Numbered from the stretch's first letter, positions 40,376 through 55,000 are shown. The stretch: DNA of 64,000 nucleotides from Epiperipatus broadwayi (GCA_028023455.1 JAQFVV010013340.1:87849-151848); one strand, 5' to 3'. Notes: generated from the sequence alone by a model not told the origin. Program-made: numbers and translations.

Positions 40376-40647
40376 TTAATATTTTCAGTGCTTTATAATA
40401 GTACTGTAATAGATTTTATGCAATAAAGAAATTCATAATTCACTTTAAATCAGGATTTCCCCATTTTATATACACACATTATTTTTTACAAAATTATAAT
40501 GTAAATCTGTTCAAATGTTATAGATGCCTTTGTTATGCATGTCATTGTTTTTGCATTTTAAATCATTCTATTTTTGCTTTTTTAAAAAAGAGTACATATT
40601 CAATTAATCATTTAGTGTCCGCAAGTTTATTTTTAAAAGCTGAGTTA

Positions 40648-40848
40648 TAGCGGTGGGCACAATTAAATTTGACAATTAAAATCTGATTTTTAATTATAAT
40701 TAACAATTTAAAAATTACATAATATGATCTGAAATTAATGTGACGTGAAATTTGATTTTTAAATGGAATTGAAAATTAAAAAATTAGAGACAAACATAAA
40801 AATTTAATTTTTAATTGTTAGTTTTAATTAAATTTTGTCCAACAGTAG
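40648..40848. mobile_element. MITE-like element with imperfect terminal inverted repeats
   Basis: The left end TAGCGGTGGGCACAATTAAA and the inverted right end TACTGTTGGACAAAATTTAA correspond over about 20 positions with several mismatches. Both ends continue into CAATTAAAA. The interior is almost only A and T. The 'agcggtgggca' terminus resembles some hAT-type ends. No target-site duplication was visible. Confidence 0.45.
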
Positions 40849-40904
40849 TGAATCAGTGTCTTATCGTAAGTCTAAGTTCTTACTTTTATTTTAAACTTTT
40901 AGTT

Positions 40905-41093
40905 AACTCTAACGGAGAAGAAAAAAGACCCAAGAAAATGAATTTGTTTGGAAACAAAAATTTCAATTTTAGATCACTTAGTGAAATTGGAAGGATCAAC
41001 AGCAATTGGAAAACATTTAGATTGGGCAAGTCCACAATAAGAGCAATAAAAAAAATGAAGTTGGTGCTAGTTGTATTTCCTCTTGTGAAGCTC
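40905..41093 (+). pseudogene. Possible helix-turn-helix (CENP-B/Tigger-type) transposase N-terminus
   Basis: The last 60 residues of the plus frame 40815-41096 read GEEKRPKKMNL, LSEIGRINSNWK and RLGKSTIRAIKK. This is reminiscent of the N-terminal HTH of pogo/Tigger or jerky-like proteins, in which a basic start is followed by '..S.i...l.kStvs.i.k'. The usual Val/Ser and following KNE pattern is degraded. Similarity is short and read by eye, so the family is tentative. The downstream DDE domain was not found. Confidence 0.3.
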
Positions 41094-41099
41094 TGAGCA

Positions 41100-42359
41100 T
41101 AATTGCTGAAAGATTCTTGACTTCGTTTAAGGAGAAGCTACAGTACATCATATCACATTACATCACAATGAATCTGAAGTCTTACTAGTTTACAAACGAA
41201 CTTACTTATCATCAATACTGCACACATATGGAAAATACTGTAAATTACACATACACATATATTGTTTTGAATAAACTGCAGTTAATAAATAAGTAAAAAA
41301 AAGTTTGTCTTGTATCATTTTTTTTCAAATTTGAAATTTTTTATTAGTCATATTTTATTTCCTTATTTTTTTTTTTGTGCGAATTTTAAAGTAATTTTGC
41401 ATTATTGCTTTGCTTTTATGTGATTTTTGAAAATTACAGTAATCTATCCCCCATTTTTCAAGGTAAGTTAAGCCTATTTTTATGTGATTTCTTTTGTGCA
41501 CATTTTCTGAGGAACCTATCTACCACATAAAATGAAACCCAGATGTATATATAAAGTATTATTTGTAAATAAAATAGTTTTTTTTTTAAAAAAAAATTGT
41601 AAAATTTAATATATTTTACAAAAAATAGACTTTATGCCATGAAGACAATTATCTTATTTTTGTCATGTAATGAGTATTCAGCTTTTTTAATTAGAGATTG
41701 GAACAAAAAGACTTCAAATTCACTGTTTATCCATAAGGAGGAAGATCTCTTATGTTGCAGTTTTCTAACTGAAATCTAATTTATTTTATTGCTTATAGCT
41801 ACATACGTTTTCTTGAATAATAATTTTATTTTTGTAAAAAAATGAATAAGATAGCTGATATTGTATCCTATTTTAAATAATTCATCTCTACAAACACTCA
41901 AACATAATTTTACAATTTTTAATTATATAAATATATATTGAAATTTCAATTGTAATTCCTAAATGAATGATTTTGAATCATTTGATATGAGATTCAGAAT
42001 AGGAAATAATCACACTTTTATGCATAACTAAAACTGCATCAAAAATTGTAACTGACATCTAATTTCAAACAATGCCTAAATTGTTCCAGTTTGATTACAC
42101 AATTTCATTTCTTATACAAATTGTTCATAATTAGAGTGAGAGAAATAAAAAATAGTCAGATAATTAGATAAATAGATAGACAGATGATAAGTAAAAAGAT
42201 AGATAGTAAATTCATAGGTTGATAAGTTGGTAATTAGATACATAAATAGACAGACAGATATGTAGATGTGTACATGCATAAATAGGGCAATAGATACATG
42301 GATAAATATATACATAAAAACATGAATGAATATATATATAATTTTTAGGACTAAACCAT
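41100..42359. other. AT-rich spacer ending in degenerate GATA-type repeats
   Basis: Mostly AT-rich. 42150-42310 is a degenerate (GATA/AATA)n tract. A minus frame over it (42112-42315) is repeat-derived. Confidence 0.5.
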
Positions 42360-43210
42360 GTGTTATTTGTTATATGGTCTCATGGCATTGATGCTTTAAA
42401 TTCTTTTCTTGTTTTTCTAAATAATTGGCATTCTAATATTAAATTTACTTTGGAAGTGGAAAATAACAAATCATTTTCTTTTCTAGATGTTTTAATTACA
42501 AGAAAATATGATGAAACCTTTTCAATATCAGTTTACAGGAAATCTACCCATACAAATATATATCTTAATTTTAATTCTCATCATCACCCTGCTGATATAT
42601 TTTCTGTAGCAAAAAAATCTTTTGACTAGAGCTTATAGTTTGTCTCATCTTGCTCAAGAAATAGAACTTACAAAAAATATTCTACTTTTTAATGATTATA
42701 ATAGAAACATCATATGTAAGGCTTTACATACATAGCATTGATGCTAAAGAGAAAAAAGAGGACAGAATTGACAATTTATTTCATAATAGAGTGGTTTTGT
42801 CTTATATTAATGGAATTACAGATAATATCAATAGGAGACTATCTAGTATTAATATACAGACAACTTTTTCTACTGGCAAGAAAATTGGTGATTTTTTACA
42901 CAAACCTAAAGACAGAATATTGTTTGAACACCAGGGGTTTATGAAATTCCATGTTTGTGTTGCTCAAGAAGCTATATAGGCCAGTCTAATAGATGAATAA
43001 ATGTCAGAATTAAGGAACATATAAATGCTTTTAATCAAAAATTTAAGACATGGGATTTTGTTTCCCATTTTTTTTAGAAATTGGTCACAAACCTGATTTT
43101 GAAAATGCAAAAATACTTGCTAATTTGGAAAAGTACAATTTAAGAATCATGAGAGAGACAATAGAAATATTAAAGAGACCTACTGGTTTAAATAAGGCTG
43201 ACAAACTATG
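42360..43210 (+). pseudogene. Penelope-like element: RT C-terminus plus GIY-YIG endonuclease
   Basis: The first segment (42360-42627) reads LFVIWSHG, FTLEVENNKSFSFLDVLI, VYRKSTHTN and NSHHHPAD, the palm/thumb end of PLE reverse transcriptases. After a break, 42692-42979 carries NRRLSSINIQTTFSTGKKIG and a segment ending FEHQG. In a shifted frame VYEIPC, SYIGQSNR, a stop and INVRIKEHINAF follow: the GIY-YIG core with Cys residues. DFENAKIL and MRETIEILKRPTGLN come next (to about 43200). It lacks its 5' part and contains at least two frameshifts and stops. Near 43404-43450 a GGTGGATG...GAAATATCGG segment resembles the hammerhead-like motif at 6.6 and 7.1 kb. Confidence 0.82.
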
Positions 43211-43547
43211 ACATATTCCAACTATGAGAAAACCTTTCATTTTATCTCTGTCTTCTAATATTAACTTAAAATTAATAGGTGAAAAAACTGAGGGAAATAA
43301 ACATTTTAATAAGCCTCATATTGTGAATGCCAAACTACTTCAAGTTGAATCTCATTTCTGATCTCGCATGTTGCGTTGGTAGTCTAATGATTTTTCTTTC
43401 AAAAGTCAACCTTGACAATGGTGGATGCTAGTTCATTGAAATATCGGTTTGTAAAGCAAAATAAAACACGGTTTAGTCCCAAAAATAATAATTTTACCAT
43501 ATAACCATGAAAACTTTATATATATATATCATCATCATCATCATCAA

Positions 43548-43622
43548 CCTATTTATCTATCGACACTAATATATATATAGACTATATATATATTAGTAGG
43601 AATGTAGATAGATAAATAGAAA
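43548..43622. repeat. Palindromic hairpin with TA core and GATA-type outer arms
   Basis: CTATTTATCTATC and, inside it, ACTAATATATATATA are followed about 3 bases later by TATATATATATTAGT and then GATAGATAAATAG. Small internal loops differ between the arms. A TA tract and (ATC)n stand immediately before it (43517-43545). Confidence 0.65.
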
Positions 43623-44265
43623 GATAAAGTAGATATGTAATTAAATTGATATTTATGTAGCTAGATAGAGAAATAAATAATAAATCAGTGAATGGATAGA
43701 TAGTTAATTAGTCAAACAGACAGATATATAGACAAACAGAAAGATAGATAATTTTTTTTACTTAAAAAAAAAATAGTCAGATAGATGAAAAAATTACGTG
43801 GAAAAACAGTTATTCAGATAAACAGATAGAATTGGAATCATTCTGAAATTTGTAATGACTATAATAAGTAGGAGTAAAAAGAAATTGTGTTATTTTTTTC
43901 TCTAAGCAGTGAACTAGTAACAAGTTAACAAATTGTTCACTTCTAATCCATTAGTGCTAGTGTTTGTCTTATAAAAATAGTTTTTATAGAAAGTATAATA
44001 ATTGAAGCGTTTTGAGTGAATAAAATGACAGATCTTAAACCTGTAAAATGAAAAGACTTTTACCTGAAATTTTGCAAGAAATTGTAAAAATTGAATACAC
44101 TTTACTTCTATTTAGTACGACTTTTATTTAGAAGAATAAATTCGTTTCAGAGTCATTTTTTAAGTATTGTTATACAATTTAAAAATAGGATAATTAATAT
44201 ACATTTAAATTTTAGCTGTATCATATATATATATATATATGTGTGTGTAATAGAACTAAGGTAAA
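43623..44265. other. Degenerate GATA-rich and AT-rich spacer
   Basis: GATA/AGAT-type degenerate simple repeat to about 43830, then AT-rich sequence. No gene. Confidence 0.5.
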
Positions 44266-45612
44266 ATGGGAGCTGAAATCTATATAAAATATTTGAAATG
44301 TCCATAGCTATATTATTAGCCACACACCCTTTAAATAAAAAAAACAGCTTGAATTTTTTCAGTCCAATGAAAAATAATTCTCGTCAATGTTGACTTCTAT
44401 GATCTAATATATATTAAAATTCAAGATAATTTAAATAACAAGTAAAACTAAGATAGCAGAGACCTTACATTGCAAATAAGAAAGTATGTTTAACTTTAAA
44501 TAGTGACATTTCACATACGTAATAGTCGGTCGATAGATAGTAATAAAAAATAACAATTTGTATATTGATAAAATTATGTACTTATATTATCATGCCAACA
44601 CAAATAATTATATGTGTAAATAAAGTCCAAATTAAATGTATTTAAAAGCTTCTAAAAATAAAAACCATTTTTAAAGGAAATATTACATAATATACTAATA
44701 TTTTGACTAACAATTTTCTCCTGATTGGGATATTATCTAATATTCACTTGAGAAATTAATTGTTTTTATTATAAGTGTGTTTAATTTACTCTTTACTTAC
44801 ACATTTGTTTGTCTTTGCATTTTCCATCACTGTCAGATAAATAAATAAGTAACTATTCTTAGAAAGATTATAAATAGTCATTTTTACTCCCTAAACTCAA
44901 ATACAAGAAATAAAACCAATACTTAATGCTACCTGAAATCAATATAAAATATTTAAAATACCCCATAACTATATTATTTCTTACACCCCCCCTCCCTCCT
45001 TTAAATAAGAAACAGCTCGAATTTTAGCAGTCTATTGACAAAAAAATTATCTTCAATGTTGACCAATATCAATAAGAATATAATAAAATTTATGTCCATT
45101 TAAATATGGAATGTAAAACCAAGTTAGAAAAATTTTACATTGCAAATAAACAAACATGTTTAATTTTAAATATATTAAGAAAGACGACACAATGGTCATT
45201 TTTACTCCCCAAACTCAGATATTAAAAGTAGAACAAATGCATAATGCTATCTGAAATTATATAAAATATTTGTAATGTACCATAGCTATATTATTTAAAT
45301 TATCTTGAATTGTAATACATATTAGATCGTAGCAGTCAACATTGAATATGATTTCTTTTTTGGTAGACTACAAAAATTTTGAACTTTTTTTTTATTTAAA
45401 AAGGGAAGGTGACTAACATAATATAGCTACAGGGAATTGCAAATGTTTTATATAGATTTCAGCTAGCATTATATATTGGTTTTCTAACCTATATTTGACT
45501 TTGGGGAGTAAAAATAATTATTGAATAATCTAAGTATATTTAAAATTAAACATAACTGTTTATTTGTAATATAAGATCATTATTGTCTTAGTTTCACACT
45601 TCTTATATAAAT
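44266..45612. repeat. Repeat cluster: three direct copies and one inverted copy
   Basis: A unit containing GCT..CTGAAAT..ATATAAAATATTT, CATAGCTATATTATT, CCTTTAAATAA, a Cys/poly-A segment, TTACATTGCAAATAA and ATGTTTAA.TTTAAATA occurs from about 44266, again from about 44925 and, shortened, from about 45240. An inverted copy spans about 45395-45610 (ATATAGCTACAGGGAATTGC, TTTTATATAGATTTCAGCTA, GGGGAGTAAAAAT). The second and third units are preceded by TTTTTACTCCC.AAACTCA. No coding capacity; likely non-autonomous elements in tandem and foldback arrangement. Confidence 0.7.
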
Positions 45613-46639
45613 TAGCTAAAATTTTAATATATATATATTATATCATAGTGGTAACATTGAAGAGGATTTTCTTTTCAATTATGTTTTTACTAAAATGGAT
45701 AATGTAAACAACTACATAACATATTAATAGATTTTCTGGCTATTAATGATCTTGGTTATGATAGAAATATATGACTAGTGGAGTTTAGTTGATTTTTTAA
45801 TTAGGCATTCCTGATTGAAAAAAAATAACATTTATAGATAATAAATGTTATATTTACTTTATTTATCATATAATATTTAATATCTTTGCAGCATATAATT
45901 TTAAAAAGTCCCTTTAAGGTACTCTTTGTGAACTAGCTATTTTGAAATGTGAACTTTAATACAATTATTTAGAAAGGGCTTAGTGAAAATTTTTTTTAAT
46001 GTTTTAGATGATTTGATATTTTATATTTATGTCAGATAGTAGTATGCACTGGAATTATTTTTATATATATATTATTATAAATCGATGTCATATGTTTACA
46101 AAGCATTATATGGAAACTTATAATTAAATATTAGTAAATACAGTAATCAAAAGATTTAAAAAGTACAAAAAAGATAATCATCGCTTAGGGGCACTTTTGA
46201 CTATCTTTGTAGTCTTTGTCAACTAATACTTTGAAAGATTAACCTTACCATAATTCTGTGATCTTAGCATTTGCTGCCTGCCTATTGATTAAGTCCTGCT
46301 TGTATTTATATATTAGCATAACTTCCTTTATTTTCCTTTTATTGTTATTGTTTCTCAAGATATTTATTCAATTTAATGTTACATAGCATGTTAGTTTGAT
46401 TAATTTTATACATGATATTGGCTTTATTCTAAATGTGATACATTTTAGTCTTTTCTCTTAGTTCTTTAATTTATTACAATTCAGCTAGAGAAAGATTTGG
46501 CAGATATAGTCTTCATTTTTATATTGACTGGAATTTTGTATGCCAGGCTTTTGATTAAGTCTTGAAATTATGGCTTATGCTTGGTCTCTAGTGGGTTGTA
46601 TTATTTTGTTATCAAATAAATTCCAAGTGTCTGTAAACC
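45613..46639. other. AT-rich spacer and LINE 3' region
   Basis: From about 46640 upwards the minus-strand LINE begins. Part of this stretch may be its 3' untranslated region, but the end was not identified. Confidence 0.4.
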
Positions 46640-48340
46640 TATGTGGAAGGGCCATTATTTCATCTCTTTGTTTATTTTCATCATTGTATTTCTAAAAAAA
46701 ATGTTCTTCATTTAGCCACAGGGCCATAGTAAAAAATAAGCTAAGCCATATGAAAGCAAATTGTTTAGACTGGATGTTTTTAATGATATTATGGTATAGT
46801 AGTTAGTATTAAGTTTGTTGTAGATTTTTTTTGATTTGCTAAGTCCTGTGCAAGAATTAATTAAGTAATCAAAGGTTTCTTCTTCTTTGCTGCATAATTG
46901 GCAAATGGTGTCTACATTGGCAATGCCTCTTTTATGTTTAAGGAACTAATTGGTGGGCATGGAGTCCATGTTAATATTAGGTCCAGATACTTCGACTTCA
47001 TGTCCCACCCCTTGAATAGCTTTGTTATCCTTTGATTAATGATGTTTAGCAACCTCTGTGCTGGTGTTAAATGGGGATATAATAGACTATAGGCATCCCA
47101 AATTTTTAATTTATTGGTAAATGCTTGCTCTAACAGAGTTGAGATACTTTTTAAGTTGCTAATACATGAGTCTAACCAGTTAACTTTGTTAGGAGTGGGT
47201 GGTTTGTTGGTATCACAAAATTTAGAATGACTTAATAGCTTGTTTGGCTGATTAGGTTTCTTACTAGGTTGTGTGTCTTTTGTATTTCATAGGATTTTAA
47301 GGAATGGAAAGACTTGTCATAGTATTTCCTTGACTGTTGCATGGCCTTTTATGCTTAGAGATGCTTTATTGCTTTTCCAAAATAGTCTGGCTGCTAACAT
47401 ATTTATTTTGTTGATGAACATTTGGTGAGTTTGATGGCAGGCAGATAATAATTGATTTTTGCAATAATTTTCATATTTAACAATGCCACCTTACTGTGGC
47501 TAATTTTTTGGTTAATGTGTCCATTGAATCAATGATGGACTGCTGTATTTTCCTGCATATCTGAGTGTATGATTTTGCAATTGAAAAAAAAAACTAGGAA
47601 TTTTTAAGGTTGAACTTTAAATTTGGAGTTGATTCTTGTACCCATAAAAATTTTCCAAGTAGCACAATTTGTGTGTTTATTTTGAGACCTGAAATTACCT
47701 CAAATTGGTCCCATATCTTGTACAGTTTAGGAAAAAATTTTGCTGGAGTGAGGAAGATTAGAATATCATCCATATATGCAATGACCCTGACTTTGTTGAG
47801 CCTATGGTAATATATTCCAGGCATTAGTTGTTCTATTTTTTTAAAAGATAGTCTATGTAGGCCACAAACAATAGGGCACTTAATGGAGAGCCCTGTGGGA
47901 TAGATGTATCAGTCTTGAACACATTCATTAAATTACCATTTAGAATAATTGAAATTTCCTTATTATTGAGTAAATTTATGATTATGTTTGTAATGGGTGC
48001 TGGTATGGATAGCTCACTTAGTCAGTCCATTCATGTATTTGTGTTGACTGTATCAAATACTGTGGATATGTCTAACTTTATCATAATAGGAGTTGATTTT
48101 CTTGAGATTTTTAATTCTTTGATTAGGGTCCTGACTACACTTATAGCTATCATAGCTGAGGAACCTTTGTGGGCATAGTGCAAAGTCATGGTTTGGGATA
48201 ATATTTGGTCTTGAAATTTTGTCTTTGATAATTGACTCCATCACTTTGATGAGCAGTGGAGTCATTGATATTGGTCTGATGTTGCTGAGATTGTCTGAAT
48301 CTCTGTTATTCTTTTGAAAATAGCACAAGACCAATTGGAT
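46640..48340 (-). pseudogene. LINE reverse transcriptase, YMDD family, decayed
   Basis: Minus-strand order: about 48330-48240 DNLSNIRPISMTPLLIKV (finger/palm entry); 47915-47870 SIPQGSPLSALLF (motif B); 47779-47762 AYMDDI, then LIF (catalytic box with both Asp); 47700-47640 SGLKIN; then a connector with LKIWDAYSLLYPHL (about 47090-47050); and finally CQLCSKEEETFDYLINSC (about 46900-46850), a C-x2-C...C-type zinc tail. Stops and frameshifts separate the blocks. The plus-strand LINE at 30.2-31.3 kb is a second copy of the same family. Assignment to a named clade was not attempted. Confidence 0.8.
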
Positions 48341-48539
48341 AGAAGTTCAGTATTTGTCTTGTATGACCTGCAAGGTGTGTGAGCATTTTGATTATTATAG
48401 GCACTGTGAACTGGCTTACGTGGTCAAGCAGGAATTTTAGTATTCCATGCACATTTGGGTGAGTATTGTTAGGCATTGATTTAAGCGCTGTGGGAGGTGC
48501 ATAAAATGTAATGTCCCACATATTTATTGATAATTTTTT

Positions 48540-49034
48540 TTTTATGAAATTTGCTTGTTGATTCAAAATATATGGTATTGATATCCATTTTTTTTTTATT
48601 AGTAGAAGAATCAACCTTAATATTAATATTTTTATTTTTATATTTCATATTAAAATTTTTAATAGTATTATAATATGATTGTAATTATAGACAACATTTA
48701 ACAAATCATTAGAATACATTTCAATATTTTTGCCTTTATCCAATGAATATTTGCAAAGATTATCATTTCTGAATAAGAAGGACTTTAAACCTGTCATTTT
48801 AGGTTTCATTGGTAATCTTGATTTATATGGAATATAGCCTCATTTTGCTATTAATTTAACAGTCATATAGAAATCCAGTTTACATCTATTTCTATTTATC
48901 TTAAGATTGAGGGACTGAATGCACATTAAATTTTCATCTGTTTTAATACATTCTAAGCTATTTGTATTATTTAATTCTTTAAACAAATCTTTAATTGCAT
49001 TTGGCTTAACTGTATACAAAAACATCATTGACAT
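48540..49034 (-). pseudogene. Unrecognised decayed frame upstream of the YMDD LINE
   Basis: The minus frame 48840-49034 and its continuation past a stop (about 48835-48660) read SLNLKINRNRCKLDFYMTVK, GYIPYKS, KPKMTGLKSFLFRND and LCKYSLDKGKN. The sequence keeps protein-like composition over about 140 codons. It could be the N-terminal part of the same LINE or a different element adjoining it. No known domain recognised. Confidence 0.35.
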
Positions 49035-49415
49035 ATCATATATGCATATGTAAATACTGCATCAATATTAAATTTAACTATAAAACTTAAATATAAACTG
49101 CCTGTATGTCCAAGTTGATTCCTATCCTCTTATCAGAAGAACGTTATTCTATTAAAAAAATAACCACAAATTGATAAATTCTTATTATTAATTTTTTTAA
49201 AGTCTAAAATTGCATGAATGTAACTTTAGGTGTCTTCAATTATCCAAAGATTTTATAATGATGTAAAAAAATATTTAGTTTTTAGGCACTTATATTTGAA
49301 AAAAAAAAAAAAATGACATAATGACTTATTATTTCAATGGATCAGATGATGCAATAATTTCTTTTAAAAATAAGTTCTTTAATGCATTAATTGGCACAAT
49401 AAGTAATATTCAAAT
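49035..49415. other. AT-rich spacer
   Basis: No supported feature. Confidence 0.45.
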
Positions 49416-50127
49416 AAATAAGGCAAAACTCTCCATGCAGTAATGCTACCTGTGCTAACCAGAGTAATCAATGGATGTCAGAAGGCTTGTGCATAAAATC
49501 CCTATCTAGTGCCTACTCTTCAATATCCCCAAAATAGTTTTTGACTTGTGGCCTTTGTCAGTGAAAAGCCTTGGGTCTGAGAGCACTGCACCTAGATTTT
49601 AGAATCTAATGCAACCCACCAGCAGCCATCTTTTAACTCTACTTAACTACAAAACTATGAAATTAAAATTGAAAACACAATAATATTTTCAATCTAAGCT
49701 CAATCGCTTATTAAGTCATATGGGTCTGGACTTAGTTCTGAACCCAAACATTTTGGTATCTTTGGCTTTTTAACAACCATAGCCACCACTATCCTATTAT
49801 ACAGGATTATTGTTAAACCATTAAACATCACATAATCATAATTTCTTATACTAGCACATAATTGTTGATAAAGAAGGCAAAACTCTCCATACAATAGTTT
49901 TGTAGTTAAGTAGAGTTAAAGGTGGCTGCTGGAGGGTTGCATTAGATCCTAAAATCTAGATGCATTGTTCTCAGATTCAAGTCTCCTCACTGATGAAGGC
50001 CACAAGCCAGAAACTGGATGAGTAGGCACTAGATAGGGATTTTATGCACAAGCCTTCTGGCATTCATTGATTACTCTGATTGGCACAGGGTGACACTACT
50101 GTATGGAGAGTTTTGCCTTATTTATTA
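49416..50127. repeat. Dispersed repeat family A, inverted pair (foldback element)
   Basis: The left end AATAAGGCAAAACTCTCCAT (about 49416-49437) recurs inverted at the right end (about 50106-50127). It also occurs internally near 49872 beside a CAATAGTTTTGTAG junction. The left arm to about 49650 and right arm from about 49890 are inverted copies of the family seen at 21840-22158, sharing GCCTTCTGGCAT, ATAGGGATTTTAT and GGTTGCATTAGATCCTA. The middle (49650-49890) matches the upstream part of that copy (TTGAGCTTAGATTG inverted). A minus frame at 49700-49894 falls inside it and is not a gene. Confidence 0.8.
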
Positions 50128-52008
<1,881 letters not shown>

Positions 52009-55000
52009 TGTAACCTAATAAAGTATCATCAAAAGAATATTACCATATCTGAGCAAAGGAGTCCAAATATCAAGAATTATAGGGAAATTGTTAATAACCA
52101 GTGTTATATGAAATCACGTGAAGTGAGTACACTAGTAATTCAATAAAATATAACTCAGGTATACAGGCAGTAGGTTTTATCCACTTTCATTCCTTGGTTT
52201 GATGTTAAGTGCATGTTTAAACAAATACTAAGTGAATATGGTCTAGCAGGGCGCCACTAGATTATCTGAATCTAGACACGGTTATATCTGATAACCTTTC
52301 ACATGTACCGGGTTTGAATCCCTTTTTGGTACTTTATTTCTAATAAAAATGAGAGATTTTGCTTTTTGAGCCATATCACTAGAAGCACTAATAGTTAGGT
52401 AAAAGTAAAACATCTTTAAACCACAGTGGAGTTCATTGAACATAAATCATTTCTCAGATCTTAACATAACAAATGTGTTTCAATATTTTTATAAGTTCAC
52501 TAGCTCAGATTATATATAACTAATTTAGGATGGCAATTCACTCATCCTTGCATGAAATAGATGATGGGATGTGGTTATAATAATACTAAGAAATCACTAA
52601 ATATTATAAAATCAATATTTATTTATGGCCTTTAAACAGTTAAACAGCTCATTAATTAAAACGTTGATGACGATGATGATGATGATAATAATAACGATAA
52701 TGACAAGGGTTTCAACTACAGCTCTAGGACTAAGCCTAAACATAAAACTAAATTTTATAAAGAAATTCATAATTATTGCTTAATTTTAGCATATTTACTT
52801 ATATCTTAAATAACTAATATTCAACCATTGATGATGATGAATAATCACACTTAACCAAGACTACACTTAATGAAATATATACGCCTCGTTTAATAAAACA
52901 AACTAATATTTATTACTACATTTCTAACATATACATAAAAATTTCTAGATAAATATGAAAATTGACATGAATAATAATAATAATAATTGGTTATATAACA
53001 ATCCTCAGATTAATTTTAAGTTCTTCCCCCTTTCCCTTCAAATGTATTTTGTATTAAGTTGGACGTCACATTGACCATGATTTTCACTCCATGAGAAAAG
53101 TATTTAAAAAAAAATATTATCTGCTCATTGGCACACATACTTTAAAATCCAACATGTAAATAGAATGTAAAAAAAAAATGTTAGTAAAATTGAAAGAGCA
53201 AGTTTTAGAAAAGAGTTTTAAATTATTTTCTCCCCCCTCCCTTCCAAGCGCTGAAATCTATACTTAACTTGAAACAAAATAATCTAATATTCTAATACTA
53301 CTCATTATTTCACATTCACTCCCAATTATACACATATAAAAATATTATTATGTATGTGCGTGTTTTATCCCATAATAACAAAATATTATTAAAAACCAAA
53401 ATAATAATAATATATCAGTTAAAACTAAAATCATAACACCATAAAAAAAAATTGTTTTACACATTAATATTGTAAAATTAATAAACAAATAATTTTCATA
53501 CATTCAAGGTCATTTATGAAGCTCAAAGTTATTTTTAGTAAGACATTCTTGTTTTTAATTGATCTGAATAGTCTTTAAAAGTTCTTTAAATAAAATATAC
53601 CACTTTATTGCTAAAATGTTTATTAAGACTGATATCATAAAGAAAATAGATATAAAAAGTCATATTACCGATCTTTTGTTTGTGGCGAATTTCCAAGGGT
53701 TCAAACTTGTCTTGTATAAGGTTTATATTTCTGCAGCTACCATTTCCGTTTTATGTGGGAACAATCTCTTTCTTGAGGTGTATAACTATTTGATGATGAT
53801 GACTCTATTGAGGTTATTTGCTTTAGTGGACAATTTGGAAATCATTATATTAATTTTTCTTCTCTTCCTGTCAAGCATGTGGATGAAATACAGCAGTTGT
53901 TTTCCCATTTATAAATTTTCTTGAGTTTAAAATCAGTTGTTGTAACAATTAATTGGACTTGATGATTAATATTTATCAGTAGATTAATTCATCTTCTTTG
54001 AATGCAGGTGAATGCTTTCTTCCTTCTATTAAAAACATCTTATTTATCTGGTCAGTTGAAAGGTGTAGAATATTATTTTAGACACATCTTTTCTTTCCTA
54101 TGTGATGTGCAGCTTCCCCAGATGGTCCAGCAAATGGGACATACATATAATTTTTCTAGCCAGCCATTTCTTATATTTTCAACATTCAAATTTGATAGTT
54201 TAATAATCTGAATCAATCACAATAATCCTAATAATAATTCAAGACAGCTTTTTATATCCAATTTTTAGCTAACTTAACCAATCAGAGATAGCATCACTTG
54301 CTATTTTTGGACAAATTTGTTTTAATTAGATCTCTAATTTATTTTCAACTATATTATTTTTCAACTGAAAAGTTTAATCCTTTTTCCAGACACTTTTGTT
54401 TAAAAAAAAATAGACTCAATCCTTATTTCCTTTCTTTTCTTTTTTTTTTCTTTTTAACATCCAGGTAACACTTCAAATCTTTGAGCTTCCTTCTTTAGAT
54501 CTTGAGATAAGACAATTTCAAAATTTAGAGCTCTGACCCATTATAAGCTTCCAAAGTGAAACAATCATTTACAAAAAAAAATTGCTACAAAGATCGATAT
54601 CTGATTAAACAGATTTCCTCTTTTAACAAAAAAAATTGTACAAAAAAAAATAATTTGACAGATTTAATACTTCCTTTTCTTTCAATATTTAGGAAATGTA
54701 AATTTTTGTATGTAATGTACACACATCCTTCATTCTTTCAAATCATTCATAAACTAACCTTAAATAATATGATTGCTAGCTTAGTAATTATAACCCAATT
54801 ATTTAATTAAATCTGTAACTTTTAAATCCCACTTATAATTAAAGAAAAGCAAAATAAAAGTATAGAATAAAATATTAGAATTGATCAAGCATAGGTTAGT
54901 TTTAAAGAAAGTTAAAATGTTTAATATTTGAAATATAAAACAATTAAATAATTTACACATACATTGCCTATATGTATGCATTATAACTTTGCTTTTTAAC

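Noticed and set aside
42150-43850. GATA/TATC-rich tracts as a CRISPR array or satellite
   Set aside because: There is no constant repeat with spacers; units are 4-base degenerate simple sequence.
53616-53924. 102-codon hydrophobic plus frame, with an almost identical copy at 60490-60798
   Set aside because: Its duplication only reflects LTR identity. It is antisense to the element, in AT-rich sequence, with no known domain; noted under the LTR instead of as a gene.
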